A stretch of 54,204 nt of DNA from an uncultured Paraglaciecola sp. (GTDB lineage Bacteria > Pseudomonadota > Gammaproteobacteria > Enterobacterales > Alteromonadaceae), in assembly GCF_913058035.1 (NCBI RefSeq), contig NZ_CAJXPA010000009.1:1-54204 (forward strand), given 5' to 3'. Position numbers and translations under genes: made by a program. How positions within the stretch are numbered: the stretch's first letter is position 1; each line of letters starts with the position of its first letter. This document shows, one piece after another, positions 1-9,406 of this stretch. The notes under the pieces were generated by a model that worked only from the letters and a program-made list of their open reading frames with translations, ran no database searches and was not told the origin of the DNA.

Positions 1-2125
1 TGTGTGTTTGTTTTTGTGTTATGTTTGTTATATGATTAGTGATTGTTGAGTTATTTATGTTTTGGGCTGGTGATGATTTATCGGACGTACCATGGTTGTT
101 TGTGATTTTTTGTGCGTCAAGTTTAGCTCTGGACTTGGCAACTGCAGCAGTAATTCTAGTTTGTTTGCTGTAGGATTTATCTTGCGCTTGTTGATGTGGT
201 ATCACATCTTCCGGAATAACAGTATTTTTGACTTCAACTTGCACTTGATTATTGACTTTGGCAAGTTGTTCAGTCGCCCCTTCATCTACTCGTTCATCAT
301 CTAAGTCGTTGTGTTGTTTCTGAATGATTTTTTTATTTAATTCAGTCACGTTTTTATTATCTTTTAGAACAGGTTCAGGCTTAGCAGTAGTAACTGGAAC
401 TTCAGACGCCGCTTTTTTTGCTTTTGCCCGCTCGATGGCTGCTTGAACGCGTTGATTCGAACTGACTGATTTTGTTGATGGTTCGGTTTCTTTAGCTCGA
501 ATTGTCTCTTGGGCATCACTAGCAGGGGCGACTTTGGTTGGTTCTGTTAGTTTGTCATCTGCGGCGCTGGAAACCTGTTTCTTGGCTTTTGCCCTGGCTA
601 GGGCTGCTGCAATCTTGTCTTTAGCATTGTTGCCGCTTCCGGCCATGGCTTGTTTTCTAGACTCCGCGGCTAAACGATGTTTTTCGTCTCTGGCTTGCTG
701 CTCTGCAATCAATCTCGCCTCACGTTTTTCGAAGCGGCCTCGTGCTTTGTCTGATTTTTGTTTGTCTTCTTGTTCTACTCTTATTTCAGATTTTGCTATG
801 CGGTAATAGTGAACCAAAGGTATTTCGCTGGGACATACATAGGCACAGGCACCACACTCGATACAATCGAATAAATTATACTCTTGAGCCTTTTCTAGTT
901 CGTTGGCTTTTGAATGCCAAAACAATTGTTGTGGTAACAAGCTTGCAGGACAAACATCTGCGCATGCACTGCAGCGAATACAGGCTTGTTCGTTGTTACC
1001 TGCCATTTCATTGTCAGTCGGCGCCAAGATACAGTTGGTGGTTTTTACTACAGGCACCAAATCATTTATCATACTAAAGCCCATCATGGGACCGCCCATA
1101 ATAATGTTAGGTTGATTCTGAACTGCCTGCTTGTAATCACAATGTGCTAAAAGGTGGGCAACAGGGCTGCCAATAAGTGCCCAAACATTACCAGGTTTTT
1201 CTGTGGCTTCACCTGTAATAGTGACCACACGTTCAATAAGTGGTTTACCCGAAAAAATGGCATCAGCTATGGCGAAACACGTGCCCACATTATGCATAAT
1301 GACACCCACATCAACAGGTAACCCTTTGGCAGGCACTTCTCTATTGGTTAACACTTGTATCAGCTGTTTCTCGCCACCAGCAGGATACTTAGTTGGCACA
1401 TTACAGATACGGTAATTAGGATTTTCTCGACACGCCACTTGCATCGCTTCGATGGCTTCAGGTTTGTTGTTTTCTATGCCAATAAGTACATGTTTGGGTT
1501 TAATAAGATGACACAGCACATCTATACCCTGTCTTATTTGCCAAGCATGTTCACGCATTAAACGATCATCAGAGGTAATGTAAGGTTCACATTCAATGCC
1601 GTTAATGATTAAAAAATCGACGTCTTTTTTTGGCGAAGACTTAATATGCGTAGGAAATCCAGCTCCACCCATACCGCTGATACCAGCATCACAAATCGCT
1701 GATAACACTTGCATTTTCGGTTGGTTTTGATAATCGAACAAAGGGATAAGCTGAGTCCATTTGTCTTGTTGGTCGCTGCTTATTTGCACCGTCAATTCCG
1801 GTAAACCAGACGGATGGGCTGATACGTGTTTGTCGATTGCTGTAACTTCGCCAGAAGTGGGGGCATGAATAGGTACTGCAAACGGGTTCATGCTTTTAGT
1901 CAATGCTTGGCCTTTGAGCACTTTTTGACCTACTTCAACAATTAGGTGACCTTCGACACCGATATGTTGTTTTACTGTTACATACAAACGCTCTGGGATA
2001 GACAATCTCTGTATTGGGGTCTGATTAGAAAGCGTTTTACGCTCGGCAGGAAATACACCACCAGGGAAGTCCCATAATTCATGGTTGTCTAATTTTTCAA
2101 TAATGTGGTCAAAGTTATTTAGCAT
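1..2125 (-). CDS. rnfC: Electron transport complex subunit RnfC (partial, C-terminus beyond the left edge)
   Basis: Subunit C of the membrane-bound Rnf/Rsx complex, which moves electrons between NADH and ferredoxin coupled to ion transport. I translated the minus strand from the ATG at 2125-2123; 708 codons are open to the window edge. The N-terminus has the usual start with a DFPGG motif. A glycine-rich nucleotide-binding segment (GISGMGGAGFPTH) lies near residue 145. Two 4Fe-4S clusters of the form CIxCxxCxxVCP lie near residues 378-390 and 417-428. From about residue 450 the protein turns into a long, low-complexity Lys/Ala/Glu-rich tail, as is common in gammaproteobacterial RnfC; its real end is not visible. 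It starts 9 bases after the rnfB stop and is the third gene of the rnfABC operon. Confidence 0.95.
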   Translation of the reverse strand, partial: MLNNFDHIIEKLDNHELWDFPGGVFPAERKTLSNQTPIQRLSIPERLYVTVKQHIGVEGHLIVEVGQKVLKGQALTKSMNPFAVPIHAPTSGEVTAIDKHVSAHPSGLPELTVQISSDQQDKWTQLIPLFDYQNQPKMQVLSAICDAGISGMGGAGFPTHIKSSPKKDVDFLIINGIECEPYITSDDRLMREHAWQIRQGIDVLCHLIKPKHVLIGIENNKPEAIEAMQVACRENPNYRICNVPTKYPAGGEKQLIQVLTNREVPAKGLPVDVGVIMHNVGTCFAIADAIFSGKPLIERVVTITGEATEKPGNVWALIGSPVAHLLAHCDYKQAVQNQPNIIMGGPMMGFSMINDLVPVVKTTNCILAPTDNEMAGNNEQACIRCSACADVCPASLLPQQLFWHSKANELEKAQEYNLFDCIECGACAYVCPSEIPLVHYYRIAKSEIRVEQEDKQKSDKARGRFEKREARLIAEQQARDEKHRLAAESRKQAMAGSGNNAKDKIAAALARAKAKKQVSSAADDKLTEPTKVAPASDAQETIRAKETEPSTKSVSSNQRVQAAIERAKAKKAASEVPVTTAKPEPVLKDNKNVTELNKKIIQKQHNDLDDERVDEGATEQLAKVNNQVQVEVKNTVIPEDVIPHQQAQDKSYSKQTRITAAVAKSRAKLDAQKITNNHGTSDKSSPAQNINNSTITNHITNITQKQTH

Positions 2126-2134
2126 AATTCTCGT

Positions 2135-2701
2135 CTAACCTATTTGCTTAATAGGAATGGCAGCGATATCCCAACGCCAAGATGCGGCACTACTTGCCAT
2201 GGGCAACATATCGATGCAATCAACAGGGCAGGGGTCTACACATAGGTCACACCCGGTGCACTCGTCTACAATTACGGTATGCATTTGTTTAGCCGCACCT
2301 AATATGGCGTCAACAGGGCAGGCCTGAATACATTTTGTGCAACCAATACATTCGTCTTCACGAATGTATGCAACCTTCTTAATATCTTCTTCACCATGTG
2401 CAGCGTCCAAAGACTTGGCTTCTACACCCATCAGGTCAGCTAATTTTTTTATGGTGACATCGCCACCCGGAGGGCATTTATTTATTTCGTCACCATCAGC
2501 AATCGCTTGCGCATAGGGTTTGCATCCTGGATATCCACATTGTCCACATTGGGTTTGGGGAAGTATTTGATCAATTTGTTCGACTAATGGATCACTTTCA
2601 ACTTTAAATTTTACCGCCGCAAAACCAAGTATCAACCCAAAAACCAGTGCTAACAAACCAATGGCTAATAGAGCTGTTAAAATAGCGAAACCTAGTGACA
2701 T
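2135..2701 (-). CDS. rnfB: Electron transport complex subunit RnfB
   Basis: Iron-sulfur subunit of the Rnf complex, anchored to the inner membrane. One N-terminal membrane helix (about residues 5-29) is followed by the four-Cys cluster (C52, C55, C60, C76; motif CGQCGYPGC) typical of RnfB. Two bacterial ferredoxin motifs follow, with Cys at 118/121/124/128 and 148/151/154/158. The length of 188 residues fits the family. Its ATG overlaps the rnfA stop codon by one base (TAATG), which shows translational coupling in the rnfA-rnfB-rnfC order. Confidence 0.97.
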   Translation of the reverse strand: MSLGFAILTALLAIGLLALVFGLILGFAAVKFKVESDPLVEQIDQILPQTQCGQCGYPGCKPYAQAIADGDEINKCPPGGDVTIKKLADLMGVEAKSLDAAHGEEDIKKVAYIREDECIGCTKCIQACPVDAILGAAKQMHTVIVDECTGCDLCVDPCPVDCIDMLPMASSAASWRWDIAAIPIKQIG

Positions 2702-3282
2702 TAAAATTTCACCAAACCAGTGAAGCCCATGAAGGCTAAAGACATCAAACCTGCAGTGATCATACCTATAGAAGCCCCTTTAAACGGTTTAGGTACGTCA
2801 GCTACCGCTAAACGTTCACGCATTGCAGAGAATAATATAAGTACTAAAGAAAACCCCACTGCTGCACCAAAACCGTAAATGACTGATTCAACAAAATTGT
2901 GTTGTTGGTTGATATTTAGTAATGCAACGCCTAACACTGCACAGTTGGTGGTGATGAGTGGTAAAAATATGCCTAACAAGCGGTATAAGGTTGGGCTGGT
3001 TTTGTGAACCACCATTTCAGTAAACTGCACAACGACGGCAATCACCAAAATAAAGCTCAGCGTTCTCAAGTAACCTATGCCGAGTGGAAGCAGTATGTAG
3101 TGTTCAACTAAGTAGCTTGAAAGTGAGGCGAGTGTTAATACAAACGTCGTGGCCATAGACATTCCAATAGCGGTTTCTAATTTTCCAGATACCCCCATAA
3201 ATGGACATAGGCCTAAGAATTGAACCAACACAAAGTTGTTTACCAGCACAGTGCCGATTAGTAGTAATAGGAATTCGGTCAT
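2701..3282 (-). CDS. rnfA: Electron transport complex subunit RnfA
   Basis: Integral membrane subunit of the Rnf/Rsx complex, about six helices and 193 residues, the normal length. The N-terminus ([19 protein letters not shown], then a GLCPFMGVS motif) is the family signature. It is the first gene of the operon visible here; rnfB begins at its stop codon. No clear promoter was picked out in the 150 bases between it and the tRNA genes. Confidence 0.97.
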   Translation of the reverse strand: MTEFLLLLIGTVLVNNFVLVQFLGLCPFMGVSGKLETAIGMSMATTFVLTLASLSSYLVEHYILLPLGIGYLRTLSFILVIAVVVQFTEMVVHKTSPTLYRLLGIFLPLITTNCAVLGVALLNINQQHNFVESVIYGFGAAVGFSLVLILFSAMRERLAVADVPKPFKGASIGMITAGLMSLAFMGFTGLVKF

Positions 3283-3431
3283 GAAGAGTAGATATAAGCC
3301 AGGAGTTATTAATGCAGGACCATTATCTTTGTTTAAGCATCCATTAACAACTCGATATTCGAAAGTTTGCTATATAAAAGAGAATATTGATGAAATAAAT
3401 AGAATAAAGGAGTGATAGATGTGTGTTGAAT

Positions 3432-3508
3432 TGGCTCCCCCTCCCCGACTCGAACAGGGGACCTGCGGATTAACAGTCCGTCGCTCTAACCAGCTGAGCT
3501 AAGGGGGA
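3432..3508 (-). tRNA. tRNA-Asn (anticodon GTT), downstream copy
   Basis: 77 bases on the minus strand including an encoded CCA (plus-strand tgg at 3432-3434). The acceptor stem pairs TCCCCCT with AGGGGGA perfectly, the discriminator base is G, the anticodon loop reads CTGTTAA and the T-loop reads TTCGAGT. It is the second gene of a tandem pair transcribed leftwards, 54 bases after the other copy. Confidence 0.97.
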
Positions 3509-3562
3509 ATTCAATTCAATATTAAATATTTGTTTAAATATTTAATTAACTACAAGTATATT

Positions 3563-3639
3563 TGGCTCACCCTCCCCGACTCGAACAGGGGACCTGCGGA
3601 TTAACAGTCCGTCGCTCTAACCAGCTGAGCTAAGGGGGA
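3563..3639 (-). tRNA. tRNA-Asn (anticodon GTT), upstream copy with acceptor-stem mismatch
   Basis: 77 bases on the minus strand including CCA. It is identical to the other copy except for one base: the 3' acceptor strand reads AGGGTGA instead of AGGGGGA, which puts a C3:U70 mismatch in the acceptor stem. D-, anticodon and T-arms are unchanged. It is the promoter-proximal gene of the pair. Confidence 0.95.
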
Positions 3640-3911
3640 ACTTTATACTAACGTATCGAAGCAGTCTAATTATAAATCTTAGTGCTTTTCAACGGGGCGG
3701 AATAATAATGAGCATAGCGCCTGCTGTCAATACTCAAAGTGAGTTTTTATCTATATATTTTAAACTTTCACACAATCTGTACGTATTACCAACACATAAA
3801 AAAATACATCGTTTTATTGCTCTAAAATCATTCGGTTTTAGTCTGCCAATTTGTCATTTAATCAAAGACTGTTTTTTGATTTCGTTATAACTAATTGTTA
3901 TTAATGAATTA
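3640..3911. other. Intergenic region upstream of the tRNA-Asn pair
   Basis: AT-rich DNA between the leftward tRNA genes and the rightward SOS-type unit. It should hold the tRNA promoter, but I could not assign a convincing -35/-10 pair with normal spacing. A short plus-strand reading frame at 3708-3890 has no recognisable protein character and no good ribosome binding site, so I do not call it. Confidence 0.5.
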
Positions 3912-3940
3912 TTGATTACTGTATATAAAAACAGTATTTA
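3912..3940 (+). promoter_or_regulatory. LexA (SOS) box within a rightward promoter
   Basis: The 20-mer TACTGTATATAAAAACAGTA lies at 3917-3936: a perfect CTGT-N8-ACAG core that, from memory, equals the E. coli umuDC operator. It is framed by TTGATT (3912-3917) and TATTTA (3935-3940) with 17-base spacing, so LexA would sit on the promoter. The nearest rightward element is the short unit that ends in the terminator at 4153-4203. Confidence 0.8.
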
Positions 3941-3971
3941 ACAAAAGTGTAACGTTTGTTGGCTATGCAAA

Positions 3972-3989
3972 AGGTTAGTAAGTACTAAC
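3972..3989 (+). other. Small hairpin in the leader of the SOS unit
   Basis: GGTTAGT and ACTAACC form a perfect 7-bp stem with a 4-base loop, ending 4 bases before the ATG at 3994. It could present or hide a ribosome binding site; that role is inference. Confidence 0.4.
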
Positions 3990-3993
3990 CGAA

Positions 3994-4131
3994 ATGAAAC
4001 CACATGCAGGTTCCAATGTACGCCAATTAAAGGGCGAGGGCAGTTATCCACGAATCTTGTGGATAACTTTGTGGATTAAATTGTTGGTAATAAAAAAATA
4101 CCCATCAATTCAAAGTCAAGAGTTGAAGTAA
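3994..4131 (+). CDS. Possible SOS-controlled small hydrophobic peptide (45 aa)
   Basis: A 45-residue reading frame lies between the LexA box and the strong terminator that follows 21 bases after its stop. The middle carries a hydrophobic, Trp-rich stretch (RILWITLWIKLLVI) flanked by Lys/Arg, a layout like small membrane-acting peptides such as E. coli TisB, which is also LexA-controlled; there is no sequence match to TisB. A clear Shine-Dalgarno is absent just before the ATG. The AAAGG at 3968-3972 would be brought close only if the hairpin at 3972-3989 folds. The frame overlaps the inverted repeat at 4043-4067, so the transcript could instead be a structured non-coding RNA. Function unknown. 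Confidence 0.3.
   Translation: MKPHAGSNVRQLKGEGSYPRILWITLWIKLLVIKKYPSIQSQELK
4043..4078. promoter_or_regulatory. Inverted repeat with three DnaA-box-like 9-mers
   Basis: GTTATCCAC (4043-4051) and GTGGATAAC (4059-4067) are perfect inverted arms with a 7-base spacer. They contain TTATCCACG (8/9 to the DnaA consensus TTATCCACA) and, on the other strand, a perfect box at 4058-4066. A third box-like TGTGGATTA follows at 4070-4078. The cluster could bind DnaA or could be an RNA stem in the SOS unit; the sequence does not decide. Confidence 0.5.
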
Positions 4132-4152
4132 AAAATATGATGTTATTTTAAA

Positions 4153-4203
4153 AAGTGTAATAAAAACATATGGATATGTTTTTATTACACTTGGCTTTTT
4201 TTA
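4153..4203 (+). terminator. Strong intrinsic terminator of the SOS unit
   Basis: A perfect 19-bp inverted repeat (4153-4171 and 4174-4192) with a 2-base centre, followed by GGC and a run of seven T (4196-4202). It closes the short unit that begins at the LexA-box promoter and would insulate it from the downstream MATE gene. Confidence 0.75.
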
Positions 4204-4513
4204 AAAAAAGATATCGCGAATTGTGTGGTAATTTTGTTGTGTGTTGTTTTTAAACAGAAAAGCAAAATTATACGTGATTGATAGATTATTTTTTCAATTT
4301 GAATTAATTGTTACCAATACAATAAAATTTATTTTGTGTTGTAACACTTGGATAAAATATAAACCGTCAATAAATCTACGTTTATGTGTATTTAAAAAGA
4401 TACACACTACGACAACCTACTTTTCTAACAAATGAGTAATTTTAATGCACTCAAATATAAGAGATATGAAGAAAAAATCGCGTATTATGTATATCTTTAC
4501 GGTTATGTTAAAA

Positions 4514-4565
4514 AAACAACATGATGATAAGATTTTATATTTAAAATTTTATCATCATGTTGTTT
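4514..4565. terminator. Large inverted repeat upstream of the MATE gene
   Basis: Perfect 17-base arms (4514-4530 and 4549-4565, core ACAACATGATGATAA) separated by an 18-base AT-rich loop. It ends 53 bases before the MATE start. It resembles a terminator stem, but the T tract on the plus strand is interrupted, so a protein-binding or attenuation role is also possible. The 310 bases between this and the preceding terminator hold no convincing gene; a 64-residue frame at 4241-4435 looks like chance in AT-rich DNA. Confidence 0.45.
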
Positions 4566-4618
4566 CGATTTAGTCGGCCACCTTATCCATCAATACCTTC
4601 AATTGTGAGAGTGTAATA

Positions 4619-5995
4619 TTGACTTTAAATATTAAAAAAACATCTCCTCCAGATTTGCTTAACAATGATATTACCATCACGCTACGTAAAATGACCTTGC
4701 CTACAATAGTGGGTATGGTTGTTTTAATGACATTCGGACTGGTAGATACCTTTTTTATTGGTATGTTAGGTACCCAAGAACTTGCTGCCATTAGTTTTAC
4801 ATTTCCGGTTACCTTCACTGTTATCAGTTTAAATATTGGTTTGGGAATAGGTACTTCAGCTGTTATTGCTAAATTACTTGGAGCAAAGCAACACAGCCAA
4901 GCAAAGGAGACGGCAACAGGTGCGTTAATGTTGACTATGGTGTTAGCGATTGTTTTTGCTGTTTTTGGCGTTGTAACTTTGGAACCAATCTTTCGGCTGA
5001 TGGGCGCAGATGAAAATCAGTTGAGTTTGATTACAAAATATATGTTGGTGTGGTACGGCGCAGGGGTGTTTTTGGCAATGCCTATGGTGGGTAATAGTGT
5101 GTTACGTGCTTATGGTGACACCAAGACGCCGAGTTATGTGATGGCTTTTGGAGGCCTTATCAATGTGGTCCTCGATCCTATTCTTATATTTGGTTGGGGA
5201 CCAGTACCTGCCTTTGGGATCCAAGGCGCAGCCATCGCTACTCTTGTCGCTTGGGCTGTTGGCTTGTTCTATATTTTGTATGTGTTGGCCGTCAAGCGAA
5301 AATTAATTGAGCCTAGACTACTCAACTGGCAAGAATTAAAACGTAGCACAGGTGGTATATTAAAAATTGGTTTACCTGCCGCCGGTGCAAATATGTTAAC
5401 ACCTATTTCTGCTGGAATAGTTACCGCATTTGTCGCAGGTTATGGCCCTCAAGCAGTCGCTGCTTGGGGAGTGGGTGGTCGATTAGAATCTATTGCCAGT
5501 ATAGTAGTACTGTCATTATCGATGTCACTACCCCCTTTTATTAGTCAGAATTTTGGCGCAAATAATATTGACCGAGTAAAACAAGCTTACAGTTTATGTG
5601 TCAAATTTGTGATTGTATGGCAGCTAATTATATTTGGCATATTGGTTCTTTTATCAGACGTCATTGCCAATATATTTAGTAATGAGCCAGAAGTCATTTC
5701 GATCATAGTACTGTTTTTAGTGGTTGTACCTTTGGGATACGGTACGCAAGGAGTGACTATTTTGACTAATTCATCGTTTAATGCCATGCATATGCCGATG
5801 TCAGCTTTATCATTGAATGCAATGCGTTTATTTGTATTTTTTGTGCCTTTTTCTCTTTTAGGTAGTCATTGGTTTGAGTTACCTGGACTTTTTTGGGCGG
5901 GAGTAGTGGCAAATTTAGCTGTCGGTTGTATTGCCTTTATATGGTGTAAAACCATCCTCGCCTCTCGATTTAAACAAAATGTATTGAGTAAATAA
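4619..5995 (+). CDS. MATE family multidrug/Na+ antiporter
   Basis: Inner-membrane MATE exporter, about twelve helices in two six-helix halves, driven by Na+ or H+, exporting drugs or metabolites. The family motif is seen near residues 31-65 (LPTIVG, then [26 protein letters not shown] split over two lines of the family consensus) and again in the second half ([14 protein letters not shown]). Length of 458 residues is normal. The start is a TTG at 4619 preceded by GAGAG at a good distance; no in-frame ATG occurs upstream before the stop at 4571, and the next ATG would cut into the first helix. It ends 5 bases before uvrB, so the two are probably cotranscribed. Closest functional class could be DinF or NorM; I cannot separate them by eye. 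Confidence 0.9.
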   Translation: MTLNIKKTSPPDLLNNDITITLRKMTLPTIVGMVVLMTFGLVDTFFIGMLGTQELAAISFTFPVTFTVISLNIGLGIGTSAVIAKLLGAKQHSQAKETATGALMLTMVLAIVFAVFGVVTLEPIFRLMGADENQLSLITKYMLVWYGAGVFLAMPMVGNSVLRAYGDTKTPSYVMAFGGLINVVLDPILIFGWGPVPAFGIQGAAIATLVAWAVGLFYILYVLAVKRKLIEPRLLNWQELKRSTGGILKIGLPAAGANMLTPISAGIVTAFVAGYGPQAVAAWGVGGRLESIASIVVLSLSMSLPPFISQNFGANNIDRVKQAYSLCVKFVIVWQLIIFGILVLLSDVIANIFSNEPEVISIIVLFLVVVPLGYGTQGVTILTNSSFNAMHMPMSALSLNAMRLFVFFVPFSLLGSHWFELPGLFWAGVVANLAVGCIAFIWCKTILASRFKQNVLSK

Positions 5996-6000
5996 GATTT

Positions 6001-8010
6001 ATGAGTAGAGCATTTGAATTATCATCCAGTTATTCACCAGCTGGCGATCAACCCAAAGCAATAAAAGCGTTAGTTGAGGGCCTAGAGAATGGCTTAGCAC
6101 GACAAATATTATTGGGTGTCACTGGTTCAGGAAAAACCTTTACTATGGCTAACGTAATTGAAAAGGTGCAGCGGCCAACATTGATATTGGCGCATAACAA
6201 AACCTTAGCGGCTCAACTTTACGGTGAGATGAAAGAGTTTTTCCCAAATAACGCAGTGGAATATTTTGTATCTTATTACGACTATTACCAACCTGAGGCT
6301 TATGTGCCCTCGAGCGACACTTTTATTGAAAAAGATTCATCGATAAACGCACACATCGAACAAATGCGTTTATCAGCGACTAAATCTCTTATGGAAAGAC
6401 GCGACGTAATTATTGTTTCTAGTGTGTCTGCTATTTATGGTTTGGGCGATCCTGATTCTTACATGAAAATGTTGGTACATTTTCGTCAAGGCGATATTAT
6501 GAATCAACGAGACATTTTGCGACGTTTAGTTGAAATTCAATATACTCGCAATGATGTTGCGTTTGACCGAGGTACGTTTAGAGTTCGCGGTGACGTAATT
6601 GATGTATTCCCTGCTGACTCTGAGCGTCATGCTATCCGAGTGGAGTTGTTCGACGAAGAAGTCGAGCGTATCAGCATTTTTGATCCCCTTACGGGCGCTG
6701 TGGAAAAAACGGTAACCCGAGCCACTGTTTTTCCAAAAACTCATTATGTTACGCCCAGACAAAAAATAATTGATGCAATTGAACATATCAAAGTTGAGTT
6801 GAAAGAAAGGCGTGAGCAACTTAAATCAGCTAATAAATTAGTAGAAGAGCAACGTGTGTCTCAGCGCTGTCAATTTGACATGGAAATGATGCAAGAGCTT
6901 GGGTATTGCTCAGGTATTGAAAATTATTCTCGATATTTATCAGGCCGAAATCCTGGCGATCCACCACCTACTTTAATTGACTATTTCCCATCTGACGGAT
7001 TAATGTTTATTGATGAATCCCATGTCACTGTGTCACAAATTGGGGCTATGTATAAAGGTGACAGGTCTCGTAAAGAAACATTAGTAGAATATGGATTCAG
7101 ATTACCTTCAGCATTAGATAACAGGCCTTTAAAATTTGAAGAGTTTGAGCAAATTGCGCCACAAACGGTCTACGTGTCTGCTACGCCTGGTAAATTCGAA
7201 CTAGCGACCGTACCGGACGATATAATTGAGCAACTAGTTCGCCCTACAGGGTTACTTGATCCAGAAATAGAAATAAGACCAGTAGGTACTCAAGTTGATG
7301 ATCTACTTTCTGAGATTCATAAGTGTGTAGCGGCCAATGAAAGAGTGCTAGTAACTACGTTAACTAAACGTATGTCTGAAGACTTAAGTGATTACCTTGA
7401 TGAACACGGTGTGAAGGCCCGTTATTTACACTCAGATATAGACACGGTAGAACGTATTGAGATTATTCGAGATCTGCGTATAGGTAAATTTGATGTGTTG
7501 GTTGGGATCAACTTGCTTAGAGAAGGGCTCGACATGCCAGAGGTGGCGTTAGTGGCAATTCTTGATGCGGATAAAGAGGGATTTTTGCGTTCTGATAAGT
7601 CTTTAATTCAGACGATGGGCCGAGCAGCGCGACATCTTAACGGTCGGGCAATATTGTATGGAGACAGGATCACCGGTTCGATGCAGCGAGCTATTGAAGA
7701 AACTGACAGACGACGAGAAATACAACGTGCCTATAATCTTAAACATGGAATTATTCCTACGCAGATGAATAAACCCATTACCGATATCATGGACGTGGGA
7801 GATGGCGATTCTGATAGTAAAGTTAAACTTAGATTAGTGGGTGAGTCGAGCAAAAAATATAATTCACTTAGTACACCGCAACTCTTGCAAAAAATCACTG
7901 AGCTTGAAAAAGTGATGTTTAAAGCTGCAAAAGACCTAGAGTTTGAAAAAGCGGCGAATCTGCGTGATGACATAGAAGCTTATCGGGCTCAAATAGTAAA
8001 AAATTCCTAA
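6001..8010 (+). CDS. uvrB: UvrABC excision nuclease subunit B
   Basis: UvrB, the damage-verifying helicase-like subunit of nucleotide excision repair, works with UvrA and UvrC. Walker A motif GVTGSGKT at residues 39-46; the DNA-inserting beta-hairpin ([15 protein letters not shown]) near 92-106; Walker B region MFIDESHVT near 335; helicase motif VI region (QTMGRAARH) near 540; and the UvrC-binding UVR domain at the C-terminus (about 628-663). Length of 669 residues matches the family and no disruption is seen. It follows the MATE gene by 5 bases. E. coli uvrB has its own LexA box. Here I see none close upstream; the only LexA box on this side is at 3917, behind two strong hairpins. Confidence 0.99.
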   Translation: MSRAFELSSSYSPAGDQPKAIKALVEGLENGLARQILLGVTGSGKTFTMANVIEKVQRPTLILAHNKTLAAQLYGEMKEFFPNNAVEYFVSYYDYYQPEAYVPSSDTFIEKDSSINAHIEQMRLSATKSLMERRDVIIVSSVSAIYGLGDPDSYMKMLVHFRQGDIMNQRDILRRLVEIQYTRNDVAFDRGTFRVRGDVIDVFPADSERHAIRVELFDEEVERISIFDPLTGAVEKTVTRATVFPKTHYVTPRQKIIDAIEHIKVELKERREQLKSANKLVEEQRVSQRCQFDMEMMQELGYCSGIENYSRYLSGRNPGDPPPTLIDYFPSDGLMFIDESHVTVSQIGAMYKGDRSRKETLVEYGFRLPSALDNRPLKFEEFEQIAPQTVYVSATPGKFELATVPDDIIEQLVRPTGLLDPEIEIRPVGTQVDDLLSEIHKCVAANERVLVTTLTKRMSEDLSDYLDEHGVKARYLHSDIDTVERIEIIRDLRIGKFDVLVGINLLREGLDMPEVALVAILDADKEGFLRSDKSLIQTMGRAARHLNGRAILYGDRITGSMQRAIEETDRRREIQRAYNLKHGIIPTQMNKPITDIMDVGDGDSDSKVKLRLVGESSKKYNSLSTPQLLQKITELEKVMFKAAKDLEFEKAANLRDDIEAYRAQIVKNS

Positions 8011-8455
8011 TATATTTAAAACGTTTAATCTACATGGCATCGGCAATATAATATTATTTTAGTATCTTGCTGATGCCATATGCTGTTTAGAACAACGGTT
8101 AGGCTGCTCGAAGATTAAATAACAAACCCTTTAGCACAATGAAGAATAGGAGAATTAGGATTGAGGAAAAAGGAGTATCGAATTAACTAGTCTTATGAAG
8201 TGGAATAACAATATTAATGTTTAATAATTATATGGCTTTTCTTTCAAGACAATAACCAGCGCAATTCCCTTGTTATTTCTGGTCAAGTTTCTTCAACCAT
8301 TTGTGTTATAAATATAATGTTTGTTTTTCCTCAACACTGCTGTTTTAGTTGTTCTGATAAATTTCCATTGTAATCCGGCTGCGGCTTTCCTAATATACAC
8401 CTTAGTATAAATTTCTATACCTATAATCACAACTATATCTATAAGTGGTACTGTA
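8011..8455. other. Intergenic region between uvrB and the LysR gene
   Basis: It contains an imperfect hairpin at 8034-8079 (ATGGCATCGGCAA against TTGCTGATGCCAT, 12 of 13 pairs, 20-base loop). This may end the uvrB transcript, though no T run follows. The rest is AT-rich with no reading frame or repeat that I can support; the LysR promoter should be in the right half. Confidence 0.45.
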
Positions 8456-9376
8456 ATGTTGAACCGTCTTCAAGAATCTGATATCAAATTACTTCGAGTA
8501 TTTTTCGCTGTAGCTTCATGCAATGGTTTTACTGCAGCTGAGCCTGTTTTACGCATGCAACGCCCAAATATCAGTGCTGCCATCAAAAAGCTTGAAGAAC
8601 GCCTAGATTTAGTTCTATGCCACCGTGGCCGTGGTGGTTTTCAGATGACCAAAGAAGGTGAAGTGGTTTTTCAGGAAACTAAACGTATTTTCAATTCTTT
8701 CGATAACTTTGTATTTAATTTAAAAAGTCTACATGACGATTACTCAGGGCATATCACCTTAGTGATGATGGCGGGTTTACCGCTTTCATATCACTTAGCA
8801 GTTAGTAAATCTGTTAAAAGTACTATGAAAAAATTCAGTGATATTCATGTAAATATTCAAACTCGTTTGTATAACGAAGTCGAGCACGCTGCATTATCTG
8901 GGGAGTGTCATTTAGTGTTATCGACTTACGATATGGTTAAACCTGAATCTGTTACTTTTCATCCTGTAGATGTGGAATGTAAAGGCAGATTATATTGCGC
9001 CGCTTCTCATGCCTTAGCAAAATACCGAGATGGTCTACCTGACAATGTTAAAATTGGAGATTACCCAGCAATCGGTATTTCTGGTTTGTCCTCAGCAAAT
9101 TATATTTCTGGTGACACGCGAATGGCTATTCAAACCTTCTCCGACTCTTACGATGCGTGTTTATCAGCTATAATGACTGGCGAATATGTGGGGCTTTTAC
9201 CAGATTATGTACTCAGCAATCAAGCGGCAGGCTTAGGACTGGTGCCGGTTGGAAACAATTTATTTGAATTTAGTCATGAGCTGTTCGTGATGAACGGTAA
9301 AAACACTCGCTTAAACCCTGTTTTAAGACATCTAATAAAAGAGCTTAGTTACTTTATTCAGCAAGTTGAAAAGTAA
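8456..9376 (+). CDS. LysR-family transcriptional regulator
   Basis: 306 residues with an N-terminal winged helix-turn-helix (about residues 8-66, including the recognition segment RPNISAAIKKLEERL) and a C-terminal effector-binding domain of the periplasmic-binding-protein fold (from about residue 93). LysR regulators are usually tetrameric and respond to a small molecule. It stands alone: the neighbours are uvrB upstream and, after a 240-base gap, convergent queC, so no target can be inferred from context. An AAGTGG lies 9 bases before the ATG. The recognition segment begins RMQRPNISAAIKKLE where the more common form is LSQPAVSRQIRALE, so it belongs to a less typical subgroup. Confidence 0.93.
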   Translation: MLNRLQESDIKLLRVFFAVASCNGFTAAEPVLRMQRPNISAAIKKLEERLDLVLCHRGRGGFQMTKEGEVVFQETKRIFNSFDNFVFNLKSLHDDYSGHITLVMMAGLPLSYHLAVSKSVKSTMKKFSDIHVNIQTRLYNEVEHAALSGECHLVLSTYDMVKPESVTFHPVDVECKGRLYCAASHALAKYRDGLPDNVKIGDYPAIGISGLSSANYISGDTRMAIQTFSDSYDACLSAIMTGEYVGLLPDYVLSNQAAGLGLVPVGNNLFEFSHELFVMNGKNTRLNPVLRHLIKELSYFIQQVEK

Positions 9377-9406
9377 ACTAAGTGTTAAGATCAAATTCTT
9401 GTAGCC

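Noticed and set aside
534..1561. Several plus-strand frames of 68-111 codons
   Set aside because: They lie antisense to rnfC, whose minus-strand reading has clear ferredoxin motifs and no stop.
3432..3639. Integrated mobile element at the tRNA-Asn genes
   Set aside because: No integrase, no third partial tRNA copy and no transposase were found nearby; a simple tandem tRNA duplication explains it.
4043..4078. Chromosomal replication origin
   Set aside because: Three DnaA-like boxes are too few, and no oriC-associated genes (dnaA, dnaN, mnmG, rsmG) are present.
4241..4435. 64-codon plus-strand frame between the SOS unit and the MATE gene
   Set aside because: AT-rich, biased to Lys/Ile/Leu/Phe, no ribosome site, no recognisable domain.
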